Program-made: the position numbers and the translations under genes
Shown here: positions 1 through 14,234 of the stretch, piece by piece
Position numbering within the stretch: position 1 is the stretch's first letter
How the letters are laid out: every line of letters begins with the position of its first letter
The notes under the pieces: generated by a model
Database searches by the model: none
Seen by the model: the letters and a program-made list of their open reading frames with translations, nothing else
Told to the model about the DNA's origin: nothing
NCBI RefSeq assembly: GCF_030271215.1
Contig: NZ_JASNGB010000061.1
Span: forward strand, 1-15,160
Source of the DNA: Deinococcus rhizophilus
GTDB lineage: Bacteria > Deinococcota > Deinococci > Deinococcales > Deinococcaceae
Direction of reading: 5' to 3'
DNA length: 15,160 nt

Positions 1-486
1 CGCGTGGGCCCGCTGCCCGCCCAGCACGTCGGCCAGCAGGGTGCGCGGCAGGGCGGGCCGGGCGGGGTCGATCAGCCCGGCTTCCGCCACATAGGTGAGG
101 TCGTGCCCCGGGACCTCCGGCGTGCGGGTGTCTCCCACGATGGGGACCCGGCACAGGCGCGGGAAGTCCCGTCCCAGCGTTCCGCCGTCCAGCCCCAGCC
201 GCCCCAGTGCCGAGGGACGGCTGCTCGTGAGCAGGAGGTCGGCCCCGACCAGCAATGCCCGCAATTCGGCGTGTCCAGCCGCCCCCTTGACGTCCAGCCG
301 CCGCACCTCCACCCCCCGCGTCAGCTCCCCGTACCACTCGGGCGCCCACCCCGCGAAGGGGTCACCCCCCGGCGGTTCCACCTTGACGACCTGCGCCCCG
401 TCGTCCCGCAGCGCGGCGGCGGCGAGGGGGCCCGGCAGGTTGGGCGCGAGGCTCAGGACCGTGAAGCCGTGCAGAGGGCCTGACAT
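1..486 (-). CDS. CaiB/BaiF-family (class III) CoA-transferase, N-terminal part
   Basis: The first 162 residues of a class III CoA-transferase are visible; the rest lies beyond the window edge. Family members move CoA between carboxylic acids through an aspartyl-CoA thioester, and the AMACR branch racemises 2-methylacyl-CoAs. The N-terminus shows the family pattern: PNLPGP at 15-20, then GAQVVKVEPPGGDPF at 30-44, a CoA-binding Rossmann-like opening. HDLTYVAEAGL at 128-138 matches the usual GHDLxYxAxxGL. LADVLGG at 151-157 carries Asp153, where the catalytic aspartate is expected. The ATG at 486 has a GGGAGGA ribosome site 5-7 nt upstream on the minus strand. The gene is divergent from acnA. 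The substrate cannot be read from this fragment; a racemase and a CoA-transferase are both possible. Confidence 0.85.
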   Translation of the reverse strand, partial: MSGPLHGFTVLSLAPNLPGPLAAAALRDDGAQVVKVEPPGGDPFAGWAPEWYGELTRGVEVRRLDVKGAAGHAELRALLVGADLLLTSSRPSALGRLGLDGGTLGRDFPRLCRVPIVGDTRTPEVPGHDLTYVAEAGLIDPARPALPRTLLADVLGGQRAHA

Positions 487-573
487 GAGGTATCCTCCCA
501 CGCCTGTCTGTTGTCCCCATAGGGGTAACGGCGTTCCTGTGCCGGAGACGGGGTGTGTTCAGGGCGCTCCGCC

Positions 574-579
574 TATGAT
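574..579 (+). promoter_or_regulatory. Candidate -10 element for acnA
   Basis: TATGAT matches the sigma-70 -10 consensus at five of six positions. No good -35 is present at 16-18 nt spacing. Transcription would start near 586 and give a leader of about 54 nt before the acnA ATG at 640, with an AAGGAG ribosome site at 628-633. The leader holds two mutually exclusive short stems, CCGCG/CGCGG (591-595 with 601-605) and GCCCC/GGGGC (595-599 with 605-609). CCCCATAGGGG near 515-525 is a small inverted repeat between the divergent genes. Confidence 0.45.
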
Positions 580-639
580 GGACCCATCACCCGCGCCCCT
601 CGCGGGGGCCTGCCACAAGGCGGCCAGAAGGAGACTGAC

Positions 640-3372
<2,733 letters not shown>

Positions 3373-3402
3373 GCCGGTTCGGTTCGTAGAAGAGCCACAG
3401 AG

Positions 3403-3432
3403 AGCCCCCACCCGTCTATAGGGTGGGGGCTT
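3403..3432. terminator. Hairpin terminator between acnA and the convergent small membrane gene
   Basis: AGCCCCCACCC (3403-3413) pairs perfectly with GGGTGGGGGCT (3421-3431), an 11-bp stem around a 7-nt loop, 30 nt after the acnA stop. It is followed by only a short T-rich run. Its place between convergent genes suggests it serves both strands. Confidence 0.85.
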
Positions 3433-3466
3433 CGTCGGTCATCAGGGTTCTCTCTTCTGTTCCCGC

Positions 3467-3742
3467 CTATTCCCGCCGCACCCGCTCGGGCCGCAGGCTG
3501 CCCTGCGGCGTCTGGAGGTAATGCCCCAGCCACGCCACCACGACGAGCAGGTGCACGCTCAGCAGGCCGAACAGCGCCGTGTCGGGCTGCGCGGTGTGCC
3601 CGTAAGCCCCGACCAGCTGGAACAGCGTCAGGGTCAGCAGCACCCTGAAGCGGCGCTCGGGAAACCGCAGGTAGGCGTAGCTGCCCGCCGCCATGCTAAA
3701 CAGCAGGGGAAGCAGCAGAGCATTGAACATCTCTTGACCCAT
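3467..3742 (-). CDS. Small three-helix membrane protein of unknown function
   Basis: I do not recognise a family. The 91-residue product has three hydrophobic segments at about 6-25, 32-49 and 56-76. A short basic turn (PERRFR, 28-33) lies between the first two, and an Arg-rich tail (RPERVRRE) ends the protein. The membrane layout and high third-position GC support a real gene. The start is uncertain. At ATG 3742 a GAGG lies only 1 nt upstream and a CAGAAT -10-like hexamer 5 nt upstream, which would fit a leaderless start. The second ATG at 3730 has GAGG 13 nt upstream. The gene is convergent with acnA and divergent from the PRC-barrel operon. A small inner-membrane accessory protein is possible, but nothing in the sequence names a role. 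Confidence 0.7.
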   Translation of the reverse strand: MGQEMFNALLLPLLFSMAAGSYAYLRFPERRFRVLLTLTLFQLVGAYGHTAQPDTALFGLLSVHLLVVVAWLGHYLQTPQGSLRPERVRRE

Positions 3743-3910
3743 ACCTCATTCTGAGTCAGAGACTGCGGCGGCACTTGTGGGTTGAGCGGGGGGCCGTCTG
3801 CCCTCCCGCAGTCAGGCTCGGTGAGAATCATGTGTCCGGCTCAAGGGTGGCGCAAGGTTGCGTCAACCCCGGGTGAGGGAAGGTGCATCCCACGCGCGGG
3901 GCCGAGTTCC

Positions 3911-3916
3911 TAGACT
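3911..3916 (+). promoter_or_regulatory. Candidate -10 element for the PRC-barrel operon
   Basis: TAGACT fits the TANNNT pattern and lies 19 nt before ATG 3936, so the leader would be about 13 nt and consist almost only of the AGGAGG ribosome site (3923-3928). No recognisable -35 is present. Upstream, CGCAAGGTTGCG (3851-3862) is an inverted repeat with 5-bp arms that could be an operator. Confidence 0.35.
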
Positions 3917-3935
3917 CGCCGCAGGAGGCTGACTT

Positions 3936-4070
3936 ATGGCTCGATTGCAAGGTACTGGCGGGGGCGGCGGCCGCACGGCGCTGCTGATTGTTCTGATCCT
4001 GCTCATTCTGTTCCTACTCGCGTATTTTCTATACCTCAAGCCCCAGGGCATCCTCGACCTCGGTTTCTGA
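3936..4070 (+). CDS. 44-residue single-span membrane miniprotein
   Basis: A short gene with ATG 3936, stop at 4068-4070 and AGGAGG (3923-3928) 7 nt upstream. The product begins MARLQGTGGGGGRT, a small basic and glycine-rich head. A strongly hydrophobic helix follows at about 15-33, rich in Leu and Ile, and then a short tail YLKPQGILDLGF. The positive charges before the helix predict an N-in, C-out orientation. No signal-peptidase or lipobox motif is seen. The stop is 45 nt before the PRC-barrel gene, which has its own GGAGGA, so the two are probably one transcript. I do not recognise the family. The good ribosome site, hydrophobic pattern and operon position make chance unlikely. Confidence 0.72.
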   Translation: MARLQGTGGGGGRTALLIVLILLILFLLAYFLYLKPQGILDLGF

Positions 4071-4115
4071 GCCGGGGCCCATTCCCACATTCATTCCTAC
4101 ACTCGGAGGACTCGC

Positions 4116-5807
4116 ATGATCAAAGGCAAAGACCTGCTGGGCCGCAACGTCGTGGCCATCAACACCGGCGAGCGCATCGACAGCGTGCGCGACCTCGTTT
4201 TCGACCACCAGGCCAATCAGGTGCTGGGGCTGCTCGTCGACGAGGGCGGCTGGTTCCGCTCGGCGCGGGTGGTGCCCTTCGAGGCGATCCGTTCCATCGG
4301 CGAGGACGCCATCATGGTGGACAGCGCGGCCGCCGTGACCTCCACCCGTGAGGATGGCCGACTTGCCGAGGTGCTGGATTCCAACGTCAGCCTCGTCGGC
4401 ATGACGCTGCTGACCACCGACGGCCAGAACCTGGGCAAGATCGCCGACGTGTATTTCGAGGAGATGACCGGGCGCGTGGAAGGCTACGACGCGACGGGCG
4501 GGATCTTCAGCGACCTGACCAGCGGCCGGAGCTTCGTGCCCGCGCCCGAGGACGTGCAGATCGGGCAGGACGCGGCCATTGTGCCGGTCAGCGTGGCGAC
4601 CGCCATGCAGGAGCAGGAGCCCGGTGGCCTGAAGGGGGCCTACCAGAGCGCCGCCGAGAGCGTCAAGCACGGTTACGAGAACATCGCAGAAGCCACCAAG
4701 GAGCGCCAGAAGGAGTACGTCGTCGGCAAGACAGCGGGCGGCGACATCACCCTTGAAGACGGCAGCGTGATTGTCCACAAGGGCGACATCATCACCGCCG
4801 AGCAGGCCGACCAGGCCGAGGGAGCGGGCAAGCTGGCCGCGCTCGCGACCGCCGCGACGGGCGGGGTGCTCTCGGAAGCCTACGGCAGCGCCAGGGAGCG
4901 GGTGCAGGGCAGCGTGGAGGATCTGCGCGGGGCCAGCGCCGATCGTCAGAAGGACTACGTGATCGGCAAGACCGCTGCCACCGACGTGACCGCCGAGGTG
5001 GCCGACGGGGTGCAGGAGGTCATTGTCCATCAGGGCACCGTCATCACGCCCTTCCACGCCGAGCGGGCCGAGCAGGCAGGGCGACTTCCTGCCCTGGTCG
5101 CGGCGGCGGGTGGCGGCAGCCTCTCCGAGACGGTGCAGACCCTGACCGGACGCAGCGAACCCACCACCGTGGAGGACACCATCGGGCGCCGGGTCCGCAG
5201 CGACGTGCGGACGCCCACGGGCAACCTGCTCGCCGTGCAGGGCCAGATCGTGACCCCCGCCGTGGCCGAGCGGGCCCGGACGCTGGGGCTGGAAGCCGCG
5301 CTGATCGCCGCGACGGTCGCCCCGCAGACGGGGGGCAGCGGCGCCGGGACCGCTGCGGCCCTGTCGGGGGGCGTGGCGAGCGTCAGCGAGGGCGCGAGCA
5401 ACCTGCTCGACCGTGCCAAGTCGTGGTTCAGCGACAAGCGCGAGGAGGCTGGAGAGGCCCTCGAGAACCGACAGGAGCAGCAACTGGAGCAGAAGGTGCG
5501 CGACGCCCTGGGACGCCCCGTCACCCGCGTGATCCTGGCTCCCGACGACACCATCATCCTCAACGTCGGCGAGATCGTGACCCACAAGGCCATCGATGCT
5601 GCGCGGGCCGGGGACGTGCTCGACATCCTGGTGGGCAGCGTGAGCAAGGAGGAGCCGGTCATCGATCCCCTCGCGGTGCGCCCCCATGAGACGGGCGTCG
5701 CCGCGCTGGAAGGTCAGGCGGACCTGGCCGAGGCAGGACGGCTGGACGACGGGACCCAGGCGGGAATGAGCCCGGTGGACCCCGCCGATCCCACCCGCCG
5801 CAGCTGA
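4116..5807 (+). CDS. PRC-barrel protein with four copies of a C-terminal repeat
   Basis: A 563-residue protein without a signal peptide. Two PRC-barrel-like domains come first (about 1-75 and 85-165): [19 protein letters not shown], then [21 protein letters not shown]-barrels are small beta-barrels found in RimM, photosynthetic reaction-centre H subunits and stress proteins. Then a module of about 50 residues recurs four times, near 199-247, 279-331, 353-402 and 462-510. Its pattern is YVVGK or IGR, a short strand, VIV or LAV, GxxIT, then an Ala-rich helix ending AGxLxxLxxA. Charged amphipathic helices separate the modules (about 172-198, 250-278, 417-461); two of them end in RQKEYV or RQKDYV, so the linker was duplicated with the module. 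GGAGGA lies 5 nt before ATG. The gene follows the 44-residue membrane protein in one operon. A scaffold or envelope-stress role is possible but is inference. Confidence 0.85.
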   Translation: MIKGKDLLGRNVVAINTGERIDSVRDLVFDHQANQVLGLLVDEGGWFRSARVVPFEAIRSIGEDAIMVDSAAAVTSTREDGRLAEVLDSNVSLVGMTLLTTDGQNLGKIADVYFEEMTGRVEGYDATGGIFSDLTSGRSFVPAPEDVQIGQDAAIVPVSVATAMQEQEPGGLKGAYQSAAESVKHGYENIAEATKERQKEYVVGKTAGGDITLEDGSVIVHKGDIITAEQADQAEGAGKLAALATAATGGVLSEAYGSARERVQGSVEDLRGASADRQKDYVIGKTAATDVTAEVADGVQEVIVHQGTVITPFHAERAEQAGRLPALVAAAGGGSLSETVQTLTGRSEPTTVEDTIGRRVRSDVRTPTGNLLAVQGQIVTPAVAERARTLGLEAALIAATVAPQTGGSGAGTAAALSGGVASVSEGASNLLDRAKSWFSDKREEAGEALENRQEQQLEQKVRDALGRPVTRVILAPDDTIILNVGEIVTHKAIDAARAGDVLDILVGSVSKEEPVIDPLAVRPHETGVAALEGQADLAEAGRLDDGTQAGMSPVDPADPTRRS

Positions 5808-5819
5808 GCCTCTAGGGCT

Positions 5820-5854
5820 GAGGGCGGACCCCCACATACGGGAGGTCCGCCCTC
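5820..5854. terminator. Hairpin terminator between convergent PRC-barrel and natB-like genes
   Basis: GAGGGCGGACC (5820-5830) pairs perfectly with GGTCCGCCCTC (5844-5854), an 11-bp stem 13 nt after the PRC-barrel stop and 15 nt past the natB-like stop on the other strand. No long T run follows on either side. It probably acts in both directions. Confidence 0.82.
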
Positions 5855-5868
5855 TCCTGTCGTGCCCG

Positions 5869-7105
<1,237 letters not shown>

Positions 7106-7116
<11 letters not shown>

Positions 7117-7849
7117 GGGTGGCCTCCCCGTCCATGCCGCGCACCAGCGCGAAAAAGGCCCGTTCCAGAGTGCGTTCGCCCGTCCGGGTCAGAATCTCCG
7201 GAATCGCTCCCACCGTCACGAGTTCACCCTGGTGCAAGATCGCCACCCGGTCGCAGACCTCCTCGGCCTCGCTCATGACGTGGGTGGAATACAGGGTGAG
7301 CCGCCCCGGTCGCCGCGCCGCCGCCACGAAGTCGAGCAGGGTGCGCCGCGCGAAGATGTCCAGCCCACTCGCCGCCTCGTCGAGAATCAGCACCTGTGGG
7401 TCGTGAATCACGGCGCGGGCGATCACCACCTTCTGCTTCATGCCCGTCGAGTACTCGCCCGCGCGGGTGTCCAGCGTCCGCCCCAGCTCCAGCGCGGCGT
7501 CCAGCTCCGCGACGCGCGTGTCGGCCTGTGCCCGCGTCATTCCGTAGAAGCCCGCGAAGGACCGCAGCACCTCGCGGCCCGTCAGCCGGGCGGGCAGGCC
7601 CATGCCGCCGTTCACCACGCCGATGGCCCGGCGCACCGCTTCCGGCTCGCGCCCCACGTCATGGCCCGCCACGCTCGCGCGGCCCGCTGTCGGCTGCAGC
7701 AGCGTCGCCAGAATGCGCAGCAGGGTGGTCTTGCCTGCCCCATTGGGGCCAAGCAGCCCGAAGACCTCGCCCTCCCCCGCCGTGAGGCTCACGTCCCGCA
7801 GTGCCGTGTACCGTCCGTACGTCTTGCTCAGGTTCTGGATATCCAGCAT
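7106..7849 (-). CDS. ABC exporter ATP-binding protein, NatA-like
   Basis: ATPase subunit that would power the NatB-like permease. From ATG 7849 it has 247 residues. It shows Walker [10 protein letters not shown] (34-42), the signature STGMKQK (134-140, the variant usual for NatA/CcmA-type ATPases), Walker B VLILDE (153-158) with Glu158 as catalytic base, the D-loop SGLD and the switch His190 in STHVMSE. The Q-loop position reads [13 protein letters not shown], so the usual glutamine is absent. The residues after Walker B read DEAASGLD rather than DEPTSGLD. GGAGGA lies 4 nt before ATG 7849. The in-frame GTG at 7861 overlaps the region of that ribosome site, so it is rejected as the start. First gene of a two-gene operon. 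Confidence 0.93.
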
Positions 7850-8205
7850 CGTTCCTCCCACCTGACCCTACGCCACGGGGGGCAAAAACGTTGCCGGGCT
7901 CACGTTGTGCGGGGGTCCAGAGGCCCCGTCAAGAAATGCTGGAGGCGCGGCGTGACCCCTCTCACGGTGCCCTGATGGGGGCAGGGTACGCTGAAGTCCA
8001 TCAGTGAGGAGGCAGGCCGCCACCCGGCCCGCTCGCCGTCCGTTGCTCCTTCCAGCCCAACGCCCCATCAGCCCAGCTCATGCAGGTGAAAGCCTGATCT
8101 GTCACACTAGGAAAGTTGCGCCCTGCGCACTTGTACCGAGTCCACTTTCCCGACTCATCGCCGGAGGGGCCTGACCGCCTGCTCTGGTGTTCCGGAGGAT
8201 AGCGC
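7850..8205. other. Intergenic region between divergent ABC operon and winged-helix gene
   Basis: No convincing gene is visible in this stretch of about 350 nt. It holds the putative ABC-operon promoter, a set of complementary words (CTGATGG 7972-7978, CCATCAG 7998-8004, CCCCATCAG 8063-8071) that can form competing hairpins, an isolated GAGGAGG (8006-8012) without a usable start behind it, and the 5-bp-arm inverted repeat TGCGC/GCGCA (8117-8129). TTGTAC (8131-8136) resembles a -35, but no matching -10 precedes the gene at 8206. Confidence 0.5.
7904..7932 (-). promoter_or_regulatory. Weak candidate promoter for the ABC exporter operon
   Basis: On the minus strand TTGACG (7932-7927) matches the -35 consensus at five of six positions and is followed after 17 nt by CACAAC (7909-7904), a poor -10. 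A second possible -10, TAGGGT (7870-7865), lies nearer the gene and would leave a leader holding little more than the ribosome site. I cannot decide between them. Confidence 0.25.
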
Positions 8206-8715
<510 letters not shown>

Positions 8716-8738
8716 TCTTCCCAGCGTCCTGACCTCCG

Positions 8739-8764
8739 GGCCTCCCACCGTGGAGGCCTTTTGT
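8739..8764 (+). terminator. Rho-independent terminator of the winged-helix gene
   Basis: GGCCTCC (8739-8745) pairs with GGAGGCC (8752-8758) around a 6-nt loop and is followed at once by TTTTGT. It lies 24 nt after the stop codon at 8713-8715. Confidence 0.88.
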
Positions 8765-8804
8765 GTTGGGGGAGGAATGACCGGCGGGGGACGGGTCCTC
8801 TGTT

Positions 8805-8810
8805 ATGCTG
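8805..8810 (+). promoter_or_regulatory. -10 element for a probable leaderless transcript of the cyclic-di-AMP receptor
   Basis: TATGCT is followed by GGGCTTC and then ATG 8817, so transcription would start at or within a base of the start codon. No Shine-Dalgarno site precedes the ATG and no clear -35 is seen. The ATG inside TATGCT (8805) is in frame but would add four residues not found in the family. Confidence 0.6.
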
Positions 8811-8816
8811 GGCTTC

Positions 8817-9146
<330 letters not shown>

Positions 9147-9172
9147 CGGCCGGGCGCCGAGCTTGAAGAGTT

Positions 9173-9219
9173 GAGCGGGCGAGCTTCAGGGGTGTTGCTG
9201 CCCTCAAGCTCGCCCGCTC
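9173..9219. terminator. Large hairpin between the cyclic-di-AMP receptor and polA
   Basis: GAGCGGGCGAGCTT (9173-9186) pairs with AAGCTCGCCCGCTC (9206-9219), 14 bp, and after a single C/C mismatch AGGG (9188-9191) pairs with CCCT (9201-9204). It lies 26 nt after the receptor stop, so it can end that transcript, though the T run is weak. The 3' arm can also pair with CGAGCTTGA (9158-9166) over 9 bp. Confidence 0.7.
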
Positions 9220-9251
9220 GCCCTTCCCCTGATGCCGGGTTCCGTCTGTTT

Positions 9252-9276
9252 CGTTGACACACCGGGAGAGCACCGG
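9252..9276 (+). promoter_or_regulatory. TTGACA box with CACCGG direct repeats, possible orphan promoter or operator
   Basis: TTGACA (9254-9259) is a perfect -35 hexamer on the plus strand. CACCGG occurs right after it at 9260-9265 and again at 9271-9276, 11 bp apart, about one helical turn. The -10 at 17-nt spacing is TTTGCC, which is poor. No plus-strand gene follows; transcription would run antisense into the 3' end of polA. Confidence 0.25.
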
Positions 9277-9365
9277 TTTGCCCACTCCACGCCCGAAGCC
9301 CGTTTCGCCCCCACTCGCCCTGCTCGGATGGAATCCCTGCGTCAACGATTCAATCGGAGTCCGTC

Positions 9366-12086
<2,721 letters not shown>

Positions 12087-12092
12087 GCGGGC

Positions 12093-12098
12093 ATTCTA
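12093..12098 (-). promoter_or_regulatory. -10 element for a probable leaderless polA transcript
   Basis: On the minus strand TAGAAT (12098-12093) is followed by GCCCGC and then ATG 12086. The 6-nt gap puts the transcription start at or next to the start codon, and no Shine-Dalgarno site is present. No convincing -35 is seen. Confidence 0.6.
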
Positions 12099-12143
12099 CG
12101 GAGGGCCGGGGAAGGGGGAAGGCGGCCCAGCCCGCCGTGGGGG

Positions 12144-12149
12144 TAGGGT
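12144..12149 (+). promoter_or_regulatory. -10-like element in front of the truncated ORF divergent from polA
   Basis: TAGGGT fits TANNNT and is followed by GACCGG and GTG 12156, the same 6-nt leaderless spacing as at polA. The polA -10 and this one lie about 45 bp apart, back to back. Confidence 0.35.
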
Positions 12150-12155
12150 GACCGG

Positions 12156-12419
12156 GTGGAGCCTGCCGCCTTTCCACCCCCGGACCTCGAACTGCTGGAA
12201 GACCTGCCCTTCAGCACCCACGGGTTGCGGCTGGACCTGCTGCGGCTCCGGGGGCAGGCTCCTCTTAAAACGGTTGATGTGAATTGCGACTTCGCCGTCG
12301 CCCTGCCCTGCCTGTCCCCCCTTGCCTCAGTGACCGTGGTCCAGAGGCCCGTCCACCAGCCCCGGCGTGATCAGGTGCTTGGCAATGGAGCGGGCGGGTG
12401 CCGGGCCACACCTGTCTGA
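12156..12419 (+). pseudogene. Possible truncated gene remnant divergent from polA
   Basis: The open frame from GTG 12156 codes for up to 87 residues. The first 35 or so (PPPDLELLEDLPFSTHGLRL, then DLLRLRGQ) look like the start of a real Deinococcus-type protein with high third-position GC. After about 12262 the reading changes abruptly: AT-richer codons (CTT AAA ACG GTT GAT GTG AAT), then Pro/Arg-rich text without a fold pattern, to a stop at 12417. I read this as the 5' end of a gene joined to unrelated DNA by deletion or insertion. It could also be a short functional ORF. No family is recognised for the N-terminal piece. Confidence 0.3.
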
Positions 12420-12493
12420 GCCGGACCTGATCCCGCCACTACCGTCGGGCCAGGCCCCGGAATGCCGACCAGGGCCTCCGGGCGGCAGAGGGG
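12262..12493. other. Gene-free stretch downstream of glmM with a possible gene-end remnant
   Basis: This stretch lies behind the glmM stop and holds no complete gene I can support. On the minus strand, an open frame ending at 12327 reads RSIAKHLITPGLVDGPLDHG near its stop, which looks protein-like but has no start or ribosome site of its own; it may be a remnant. No clear terminator with a T run is visible for glmM. Confidence 0.3.
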
Positions 12494-13825
<1,332 letters not shown>

Positions 13826-13833
13826 GATGGGTC

Positions 13834-13839
13834 ATGATA
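13834..13839 (-). promoter_or_regulatory. -10 element for a probable leaderless glmM transcript
   Basis: On the minus strand TATCAT (13839-13834) is followed by GACCCATC and ATG 13825. The 8-nt gap allows a leader of zero to two bases. No Shine-Dalgarno site or good -35 is present. Confidence 0.5.
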
Positions 13840-13935
13840 CGCGGGCCGCCGCCCACCGCCATGAAGAATCTCGCCGGACAGGGCCGCCTTGTCCCTCTGG
13901 CTGTCCTGCCGGAAACCCCAGGCGCCCCCGCCGCG

Positions 13936-13941
13936 TACCCT
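13936..13941 (+). promoter_or_regulatory. -10-like element for the Gly/His-rich protein and kinase operon
   Basis: TACCCT fits TANNNT and is followed by GGGGC and ATG 13947, a 5-nt gap. GGGG is a poor ribosome site and sits too close to the ATG, so leaderless initiation is the better reading. The glmM -10 lies about 100 bp away on the other strand. Confidence 0.4.
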
Positions 13942-13946
13942 GGGGC

Positions 13947-14234
13947 ATGAGCGGATTTTCAGGCGGCTCCTTCTCGTTCGGTCACAGCCACAGCCACGGC
14001 CGCAAGCGGCGCGGCTTCGGGATGCTGGGACACAGCCACAGCAGCGGGCACCGGGGGGGCGGCTTCCTGGGCGGCGTGATGGGCGGCAGCAGCGGCCACC
14101 GGGGGCGGTACGCGCGGGGCGGGCACTACCGCCAGACGCGGCGCCCGCGTGGACTGGGGTGCCTGGGCGTGTTTCTGGTGGGCGCGGCCCTGACCGGGGG
14201 CACGCTGGCCGGGGTGCTGTCGCTGCTGGCGTGA
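13947..14234 (+). CDS. Gly/His/Arg-rich small protein with a C-terminal membrane anchor
   Basis: A 95-residue protein of unusual composition. Residues 1-68 are Gly, His, Ser and Arg rich, with the word GHSHS twice (12-16 and 28-32), GHR at 34-36 and 50-52, and the basic patch GRKRRG (18-23). Residues 69-94 (GLGCLGVFLVGAALTGGTLA and on) form one membrane helix, leaving a single residue beyond, so the protein is probably tail-anchored with its basic head in the cytoplasm. The His-rich words could bind metal, and the basic Gly-rich head could bind nucleic acid or phospholipid; both are guesses. I recognise no family. Its stop overlaps the GTG of the next gene (GTGA), so the kinase is translationally coupled to it. 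ATG 13947 is chosen because longer in-frame starts overlap glmM. Confidence 0.7.
   Translation: MSGFSGGSFSFGHSHSHGRKRRGFGMLGHSHSSGHRGGGFLGGVMGGSSGHRGRYARGGHYRQTRRPRGLGCLGVFLVGAALTGGTLAGVLSLLA

Noticed and set aside
553..639. 29-residue N-terminal extension of acnA
   Set aside because: It lies over the likely -10 and leader, and ATG 640 has AAGGAG at ideal spacing and the family's N-terminus.
3761..3813. Inverted repeat GACTGCGG/CCGCAGTC
   Set aside because: Only 8 bp with a 37-nt loop and no T run or operator symmetry; within what chance gives in GC-rich DNA.
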